Source: Fen-999 sp035654135
GTDB lineage: Bacteria; Pseudomonadota; Gammaproteobacteria; Burkholderiales; Rhodocyclaceae
NCBI GenBank assembly: GCA_035654135.1
Contig: DASRXN010000149.1
Span: 1 to 13,049 of the forward strand
Reading direction: 5' to 3'
Length of the DNA stretch: 13,049 nucleotides
The position numbers and the translations under genes were made by a program. The first letter of the stretch is position 1. Each line of letters starts with the position of its first letter. This document shows positions 8,393-13,049 of the stretch, piece after piece. A model generated the notes under the pieces. That model saw only the letters and a program-made list of their open reading frames with translations. It had not been told where the DNA came from and searched no databases.

Positions 8393-8423
8393 TGGATCGG
8401 TGCCAGAAACAACGTAGTAAGAT
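8393..8423 (+). promoter_or_regulatory. Candidate promoter of the HD-GYP/hemerythrin-kinase/moaA operon
   Basis: TAAGAT (8418-8423) lies exactly six bases before ATG 8430, the same spacing as the TATAAT box before ATG 4037. The best -35 is TGGATC (8393-8398) at 19 bases, a weak match, so an activator or another sigma factor may be needed. No Shine-Dalgarno precedes the ATG. The rest of the 152-base divergent gap shows no clear operator. Confidence 0.35.
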
Positions 8424-8429
8424 AGTCGG

Positions 8430-9743
8430 ATGTATCAGCCGCTGCCCACGCAAACACTGCTGTTTGTCGATGACGAAGCCAGCATACTGTCGTCACTGCG
8501 ACGCCTGTTCCGACCGCATGGCTACAACGTCCTGACGGCGGGTGGCGGCAGAGAAGGCCTGGCGCTCATGGAAAGGGAAGCCGTTGACCTGGTAATTTCC
8601 GACATGCGCATGCCGGAAATGGACGGTGCCCAATTTCTGGAACAGGTACGGCAACGCTGGCCACAGGCTGTGCGCATCCTCCTGACCGGCTATGCCGACG
8701 TTGCCTCGACCATCGCCGCCATCAACCGCGGCGAAATCTTCCGCTACGTTGCCAAGCCTTGGGACGACAACGAGATTGTCCTCATCGTACGCGACGCGCT
8801 GGAGCGCAAGCGGCTGGAGGCGGAGAACGCCCGCCTCGACGCCCTGACGGCACGGCAAAACGATGAACTGAAAGCGCTCAATGCCGGCCTGGAACAGAAG
8901 GTGGCGGAGCGCACGGCGGAACTTAACCAGACCGTCGCTTTCCTGGATCAAGCGCACCAGGAACTGAAGAAAAGCTTCCTGGCGACGGTACGGGTTTTTT
9001 CCGGCCTCATCGAACTGCGCGGCGGCAAGCTGGCCGGCCATTCGCGCCGAGTGGCGGAGCACGCGCGCCAGTTGGCCCAACGCCTCGGCTTCGACGACAG
9101 CGCCGTGCAGGAAGTGCTGCTGGCTGCCCTGCTGCACGATATCGGCAAGCTCGGCCTGCCGGATCAAGTGCTCGACAAGCCATTCAACAGCCTGTCGGCC
9201 GAAACCCGCGCCGAGGTGATGAAACACCCCGCCAAGGGAGCGATGGTGTTGATGGGCATCGACCAGCTGAAGGGCGTCGCGCCCCTGGTGCACCATCATC
9301 ACGAGTGCTGGGACGGCAGCGGCTATCCCGACAGGCTTGCCGGCCTGGCGCTGCCCCTTGGCGCGCGCATCCTGGCAGTGGCCAACGACTATGATGCCCT
9401 GCAGATGGGCACCCTGGTTAACCGCTCCCTGAAGCCGGCCGAGGCATTGGCATTCATCGTCGAGAACCGCGGCAAGCGCTACGATCCGACGGTGGTGGAC
9501 GCCCTTGCGGCACTAATTTCCGAGTCCATCGGGTCTGTCAAGAGCGCCTCAGTCGAACTGCCGCTGCGCCCGACCCAGTTGAAGCCTGGCATGGTGCTGG
9601 CACGCGACCTGGTACATCACGATGGCTATCTGCTGCTGGCGCGAAGCCACGCTGTCGATGCCAATATCATCGAGCAGCTGGTGGGCATCGAGACGAGCGA
9701 AAATCGTCCCCTGACCCTCTACATCCGGCATGAGAACGGTTGA
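8430..9743 (+). CDS. REC-HD-GYP response regulator, putative c-di-GMP phosphodiesterase
   Basis: A 437-residue cytoplasmic response regulator of the RpfG type. The receiver domain (about 8-122) has D14-D15, phospho-acceptor D58 in SDMRMPEMDG and K109 in VAKPW. A coiled-coil linker (about 122-182) contains KVAERTAEL. The HD-GYP domain (about 183-385) keeps H204, the HD pair H236-D237 in LLHDIGK, K240, H266, the HHHHE stretch and GYP at 298-300 in WDGSGYP. These residues predict an active enzyme hydrolysing c-di-GMP to pGpG or GMP. A C-terminal domain of about 50 residues (PTQLKPGMVLARDLVHHDGYLL) resembles the tail of many HD-GYP response regulators. It is first in a plus-strand operon; the hemerythrin kinase begins 46 bases later and is the likely phospho-donor. 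Confidence 0.93.
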   Translation: MYQPLPTQTLLFVDDEASILSSLRRLFRPHGYNVLTAGGGREGLALMEREAVDLVISDMRMPEMDGAQFLEQVRQRWPQAVRILLTGYADVASTIAAINRGEIFRYVAKPWDDNEIVLIVRDALERKRLEAENARLDALTARQNDELKALNAGLEQKVAERTAELNQTVAFLDQAHQELKKSFLATVRVFSGLIELRGGKLAGHSRRVAEHARQLAQRLGFDDSAVQEVLLAALLHDIGKLGLPDQVLDKPFNSLSAETRAEVMKHPAKGAMVLMGIDQLKGVAPLVHHHHECWDGSGYPDRLAGLALPLGARILAVANDYDALQMGTLVNRSLKPAEALAFIVENRGKRYDPTVVDALAALISESIGSVKSASVELPLRPTQLKPGMVLARDLVHHDGYLLLARSHAVDANIIEQLVGIETSENRPLTLYIRHENG

Positions 9744-9774
9744 TGAGACAACGACTCGGCCGCAGGGCGCTATC

Positions 9775-9780
9775 GAGGGA
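9775..9780 (+). promoter_or_regulatory. Shine-Dalgarno deciding the hemerythrin-kinase start
   Basis: GAGGGA lies nine bases before ATG 9790. It supports that start over the in-frame ATG 9730, which lies inside the end of the HD-GYP gene and would add 20 residues outside the hemerythrin fold. Confidence 0.7.
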
Positions 9781-9789
9781 ACGGATGTA

Positions 9790-11256
9790 ATGGAAGCATT
9801 CGTCTGGGATCAACGGTTCGTCACTGGCATCGACATCGTCGACGAGCAACACCAGCGTCTGGTCGCCATCGTCAATGAAGTCGGCGATCTTCTGCTCAGC
9901 GGCGACCAGGTTTCCGAAGGCAGGCTGCAAATCATTTTCAAGCAACTGGCCGACTATGCCCGGCGGCACTTCGCCGACGAGGAAGGCCTGATGCGCGATG
10001 CCAACCTCGATCCCCGTCACATCGATGCCCACACCCGTCACCATCACCAGTTCGTCGAGCAGGTAGCATCCATGTGGCGCGCGCGCGGCAGCATGAAGAA
10101 TCCGGCAGAGGTGGTGCACGGCTTTCTAACTGCCTGGCTCACCTTTCACATCCTCGGCGAGGACCAGGCAATGGCTCGCCAGCTCGCTCTGGTGCGCACC
10201 GGCGATTCGCCTCAGGTCGCCTACGACGTCGAACACCAACCGGCGGACAACAGCGCCTCGGCCCTCCTCGGTGCCTTGCACAAGCTGTATCACGTCCTCA
10301 CGGTGCAAAACCAGGACCTGGCGGAGAGCAACATCCGCCTCGAGGAGAAGGTTGCCGAGCGCACGCGCGAATTGAGCGAAGCCAACAATCGGTTGGCGGC
10401 AGAACAGCACGAGCTGACCGATCTGCTCAAGAAGGTCGAGGAAGCGCAGCATCAGCTGCTGCAATCCGAGAAGATGGCTGCCATCGGCCAGCTGGCAGCC
10501 GGTGTCGCGCACGAGATCAACAATCCGATCGGCTTCGTCAACTCCAATCTCGGTACGCTGCAGAGCTATACGGAGCGGCTGCTGCGCGTGATCAGCGTCT
10601 ATGAGCAGTGCGAAGCCAAAGCCAGCGACGTGCCCAAGGAGGAACTCGCCGCCGCCAAGGCTGAGGCGGACCTGGAGTTTCTGCGCGAGGACATCGTTGC
10701 CCTCTTGCAGGAATCGCAGGACGGTCTGGCGCGGGTAAAGAAGATCGTCCAGGACCTCAAGGAATTCTCCCACGTCGACGAAGCCGAATGGCAGCAGGCG
10801 GACCTCAACATGGGCATGGAAAGTACGCTCAATGTGGTCTGGAACGAGCTCAAGTACAAGGCCGAAGTCGTGCGGGAATATGAGCAGCTACCGGCCGTGC
10901 GGTGCATTCCGGCCCAGATCAACCAGGTGTTCATGAACCTTCTGGTCAATGCTGCCCAAGCCATAGACGGCCAAGGCACGATCACCGTCCGATCAGGAAC
11001 TGAAGGCAGGCAGGCCTGGATCGAGGTTCAGGATACCGGCAAGGGCATGACACCGGAAGCGCAGAAACGTATCTTTGAACCTTTTTACACCACCAAGCCG
11101 GTCGGCAAGGGCACCGGCCTCGGCCTTTCGCTCTCCTACGATATCGTCGTCAAGCGACACGCCGGCTACTTCGACGTCACGAGTGCTCCCGGGCAGGGCA
11201 GCACCTTCCGTGTCTGGCTGCCCATCGCCGGCCCCGTGGTCGCATCAGACTCCTGA
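9790..11256 (+). CDS. Bacteriohemerythrin-sensor histidine kinase
   Basis: A 488-residue soluble kinase joining an O2-binding hemerythrin domain to a kinase core. The hemerythrin domain (1-135) has all seven di-iron ligands: H21 in DEQH, H60 and E64 (HFADE), H81 and H85, H120 and D125 (HILGED). A coiled coil follows (about 172-228, LEEKVAERTREL). The HisKA domain has H241 in AHEINNP, and a long DHp second helix runs to about 328. The ATPase has N383/N387, DTGKGM (415-420), FEPFYTT (429-435) and GTGLGL (441-446). There are no membrane segments, so it should read cytoplasmic O2 or redox state. It lies between the REC-HD-GYP gene and a truncated receiver, both potential phospho-targets. That the ligand is O2 rather than NO or a redox change is inferred from the family. 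Confidence 0.94.
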   Translation: MEAFVWDQRFVTGIDIVDEQHQRLVAIVNEVGDLLLSGDQVSEGRLQIIFKQLADYARRHFADEEGLMRDANLDPRHIDAHTRHHHQFVEQVASMWRARGSMKNPAEVVHGFLTAWLTFHILGEDQAMARQLALVRTGDSPQVAYDVEHQPADNSASALLGALHKLYHVLTVQNQDLAESNIRLEEKVAERTRELSEANNRLAAEQHELTDLLKKVEEAQHQLLQSEKMAAIGQLAAGVAHEINNPIGFVNSNLGTLQSYTERLLRVISVYEQCEAKASDVPKEELAAAKAEADLEFLREDIVALLQESQDGLARVKKIVQDLKEFSHVDEAEWQQADLNMGMESTLNVVWNELKYKAEVVREYEQLPAVRCIPAQINQVFMNLLVNAAQAIDGQGTITVRSGTEGRQAWIEVQDTGKGMTPEAQKRIFEPFYTTKPVGKGTGLGLSLSYDIVVKRHAGYFDVTSAPGQGSTFRVWLPIAGPVVASDS

Positions 11257-11274
11257 GCGAGCCGCGACCCAGCC

Positions 11275-11604
11275 ATGAGTGGGCTCGAGCACGAAAGGCG
11301 CAGTACCAAAGGGGTCGAGACCGAGGCGCAGATGCATTTCCTGCGCCGGCACGACGGCGACGAGATGCAGGTCATCATTTCCGACCAGCGCATGCCGGGA
11401 ATGTCTGGCGTCGAGTTCTTGTCAAAGGTTAAGGAGCTGTATCCGGAAACGGTGCGTATTGCGCTTTCCGGCTATTCGGAGATTTCCACCGTGACCGACG
11501 CGATCAACAAGGGCGCCATCTGGAAGTACATCAGCAAACCCTGGGACGACGAAGTCTTGGTGCAGGATATTCGTGCCGCTTTTCGCCTGATGCGCCCTGA
11601 ATAA
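11275..11604 (+). CDS. N-terminally truncated receiver-domain protein
   Basis: A 109-residue reading frame holding only the last two-thirds of a receiver domain. From about residue 18 it matches a CheY fold: VIISDQRMPGMSG with phospho-acceptor D37, the switch residue in LSGYSE, AINKGAIWKYISKPW with K88, and a final helix. The first strand and helix with the acidic Mg-binding pair, plus strand two, are missing; the first 17 residues (MSGLEHERRSTKGVETE) are unlike any receiver start. Only 18 bases separate it from the kinase stop, so the missing part is not hidden upstream, and the other two frames there do not encode it. The frame is otherwise intact and overlaps moaA by one base (TAATG). It is either a decayed response regulator kept for translational coupling or a reduced receiver with another role. 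Phosphorylation would be impaired. Confidence 0.7.
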   Translation: MSGLEHERRSTKGVETEAQMHFLRRHDGDEMQVIISDQRMPGMSGVEFLSKVKELYPETVRIALSGYSEISTVTDAINKGAIWKYISKPWDDEVLVQDIRAAFRLMRPE

Positions 11605-12617
11605 TGCCAAATAACCTCCCCATCGATACCCGCGGGCGACGCATGCACGACCTGCGCATCTCGGTTACAGACCGCTGCAACTTCCGCTGCGTCTATTGCA
11701 TGCCCAAGACTGTGTTCGGCCGGGATTATCCCTTCCTGCCACGGGACGAGATCCTCAGCTACGAGGAAATCGCCCGAGTGGTGCGCGTGTTCGCCGCCCA
11801 GGGGGTCGCCAAGGTGCGCCTGACGGGCGGCGAGCCGCTGCTGCGCCGCGACCTCCACCGCTTGATCGCTCTGCTGGCGGAAATCGACGGCCTGGAACTG
11901 ACGCTGACCACCAACGGCTCGGCCCTCGCCGCCCGCGCCGCGGAACTGAAGGCCGCAGGCCTGCAACGGGTGACCGTCAGCCTGGACGCCCTGGACGAAA
12001 CAATCTTCCGGCGCATGAACGACGCCGACTACCCCGTCAGCGGCGTCCTCGCCGGCATCGAAACAGCCGCCGCAGTGGGACTCACGCCGGTCAAAGTCAA
12101 CATGGTGGTCAAGCGCGGCGCCAATGACGGCGAAATTCTGCCGCTGGCAAGGCACTTCCGGGGTTCCGGCCACATCCTGCGCTTCATTGAGTACATGGAC
12201 GTGGGCAATGCCAACCGCTGGCGCATGGACGAAGTAGTGCCGGCCGCCGAGGTCGTCCGACGCATCGACGCCGAATTTCCTCTGGAACCGGTAGATCCCA
12301 ACTACGGCGGCGAGGTTGCCGAGCGCTGGCGCTACAAGGACGGGGCCGGCGAGATCGGCGTCATCGCCTCGGTTACCCAGGCATTCTGTGCCGACTGCAC
12401 ACGCGTGCGCCTGTCCACCGATGGCAAGCTCTACACGTGCCTGTTCGCCACCCACGGCCACGACCTGCGTGCCCTGCTGCGCAGAGGCGCCGGCGACGAG
12501 GCGATCGCCGCCGCGATCGCCGGTATCTGGACCGCCCGTGACGATCACTACTCCGAACTGCGCGCTGCTGGCGTGCCGGTGATGAAGAAGATCGAGATGT
12601 CCTACATCGGCGGTTAG
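11604..12617 (+). CDS. moaA: GTP 3',8-cyclase MoaA
   Basis: Radical SAM enzyme of 337 residues that converts GTP to (8S)-3',8-cyclo-7,8-dihydro-GTP, the first step of molybdenum-cofactor synthesis. The N-terminal 4Fe-4S/SAM cluster is held by C25, C29 and C32 (CNFRCVYC). The SAM motif LTGGEP is at 73-78. The second cluster is held by C262, C265 and C279 (CADC...YTC). The conserved GG C-terminus (YIGG) that takes part in catalysis is intact. The start ATG overlaps the TAA of the truncated receiver frame, which implies coupled translation and leaves no room for a molybdenum-cofactor riboswitch. No moaC, moaE, mog or moeA gene is in view. Placement in an O2/redox-signalling operon fits the use of molybdoenzymes in anaerobic respiration. 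Confidence 0.97.
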   Translation: MPNNLPIDTRGRRMHDLRISVTDRCNFRCVYCMPKTVFGRDYPFLPRDEILSYEEIARVVRVFAAQGVAKVRLTGGEPLLRRDLHRLIALLAEIDGLELTLTTNGSALAARAAELKAAGLQRVTVSLDALDETIFRRMNDADYPVSGVLAGIETAAAVGLTPVKVNMVVKRGANDGEILPLARHFRGSGHILRFIEYMDVGNANRWRMDEVVPAAEVVRRIDAEFPLEPVDPNYGGEVAERWRYKDGAGEIGVIASVTQAFCADCTRVRLSTDGKLYTCLFATHGHDLRALLRRGAGDEAIAAAIAGIWTARDDHYSELRAAGVPVMKKIEMSYIGG

Positions 12618-12647
12618 CAGCAAGCTGCTAGCCTGACAGAAAGTCAG
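12615..12647. terminator. Two short hairpins between convergent moaA and permease genes
   Basis: TAGCAG(CAAG)CTGCTA at 12615-12630 is a perfect 6-base stem starting at the moaA stop codon and ending at the permease stop codon. CTGAC(AGAAA)GTCAG at 12633-12647 is a second 5-base stem. Neither has a T-run, so these are weak candidates for a shared bidirectional terminator or for mRNA 3'-end protection. Confidence 0.4.
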
Positions 12648-13049
12648 CCGTCACGGGACGCCGAAGGGCAGCGCGGGTCGCCCACAAGCCTGCCGCCGCT
12701 ACCCCCAGGGTTCCGGCCAGCAGCCCGACCAGCGGCAGCCATGGCCCAGGCACGTATGGCAGATGAAAGACGAAGCGTGCCAGCGCCCAGCCGATCGCCC
12801 CGGCGCCCAGCCCAGCGAGCGAACCGGCCAACGCCCCGAGCACCGCAAATTCGGCCAATAGCGCGGCCCGCAGTTGCCGGCCACGTGCCCCGAGCGCCCG
12901 CATTACCGCCAGTTCGCGCTGACGCTCGTCAGCGCTGGCCTGCAGTGCCGCGTAAAGCACCGCCAGGCCGGCCGCCAGGGCCAGGCTGAACAGCGCCTGC
13001 ACCGCACGCGCCACCTGCTCGAAGCTGTCCTGCAACTGCCGCGCCAGGG
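12628..13049 (-). CDS. FtsX-like ABC transporter permease, C-terminal fragment
   Basis: The visible 139 residues are the last part of an FtsX/MacB-type permease; the gene continues past the right edge and no start is in the window. The first membrane helix (ALFSLALAAGLAVLYAALQ) is followed by the cytoplasmic coupling signature ERQRELAVMRALGARGRQL, which contacts the ATPase subunit. Two more helices follow (AEFAVLGALAGSLAGLGAGAIGW and LPLVGLLAGTLGVAAAGL), and the end reads PVTADFLSG. This pattern is typical of the YbbP-like permeases of large export or lipoprotein-release systems. The substrate cannot be told from this fragment, and the partner ATPase should lie outside the window. It converges on moaA with ten bases between the stops. 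Confidence 0.85.
   Translation of the reverse strand, partial: LARQLQDSFEQVARAVQALFSLALAAGLAVLYAALQASADERQRELAVMRALGARGRQLRAALLAEFAVLGALAGSLAGLGAGAIGWALARFVFHLPYVPGPWLPLVGLLAGTLGVAAAGLWATRAALRRPVTADFLSG

Noticed and set aside
11257..11400. Frameshift hiding the missing start of the receiver domain
   Set aside because: The two other frames in this stretch do not encode a receiver strand 1 or acidic pair; the kinase stop is only 18 bases upstream.
11257..11603. Molybdenum-cofactor riboswitch upstream of moaA
   Set aside because: The upstream bases are coding to the TAATG junction and show no matching structure.
11472..12623. Antisense open frame (383 codons) opposite moaA
   Set aside because: moaA is complete on the plus strand with all six cluster cysteines; the antisense product has no fold signature.

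Overview
The window is GC-rich, tightly packed bacterial chromosome. Codon use and protein content (Uup-type ABC-F ATPase, MoaA, many two-component and c-di-GMP proteins, a hemerythrin kinase) point to a betaproteobacterium, probably of the Rhodocyclales type. That placement is inference from protein style, not a database result. I see no tRNA, rRNA, CRISPR array, insertion sequence or phage gene.

Layout. (1) Positions 1-1925, minus strand: a small same-direction cluster read as STAS-like protein, HicA-fold protein, SseB-domain protein, then an arginase-family enzyme that leaves the window at its left edge. (2) 1926-2101: a divergent promoter region with a sigma70-type promoter in each direction and a 13-base palindrome. 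(3) 2102-4420, plus strand: uup, then a small disordered Pro/Gly-rich protein behind a perfect TATAAT box lying 6 bases before its ATG. (4) 4429-8277, minus strand: an AraC-type response regulator and a 7TMR-DISM hybrid histidine kinase overlapping by ATGA, followed by a small unknown protein. (5) 8278-8429: a second divergent promoter region. (6) 8430-12617, plus strand: response regulator with HD-GYP c-di-GMP phosphodiesterase, bacteriohemerythrin histidine kinase, an N-terminally truncated receiver domain, and moaA (the last two overlapping as TAATG). (7) 12628-13049, minus strand: the C-terminal end of an FtsX-like ABC permease, convergent with moaA.

How the parts may work together. The centre is a signalling island with two divergent modules. 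One is a membrane sensor kinase paired with an AraC-type regulator. The other is a soluble, putatively O2- or redox-sensing hemerythrin kinase whose natural target is the REC-HD-GYP protein, so that oxygen or redox state would set c-di-GMP breakdown. moaA sits at the end of that operon and is apparently translated by coupling, which ties molybdenum-cofactor synthesis to the same transcript.

The most unusual points are the receiver domain that has lost its acidic-pocket half but keeps its phospho-acceptor Asp and its place in the operon, the repeated placement of -10 boxes directly before start codons (possible leaderless mRNAs), and a STAS-like protein with a Gly at the usual phospho-site and a cysteine-rich tail. 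I found no clearly new defence or mobile system. The HicA-like gene lacks a HicB partner and is probably not a toxin.
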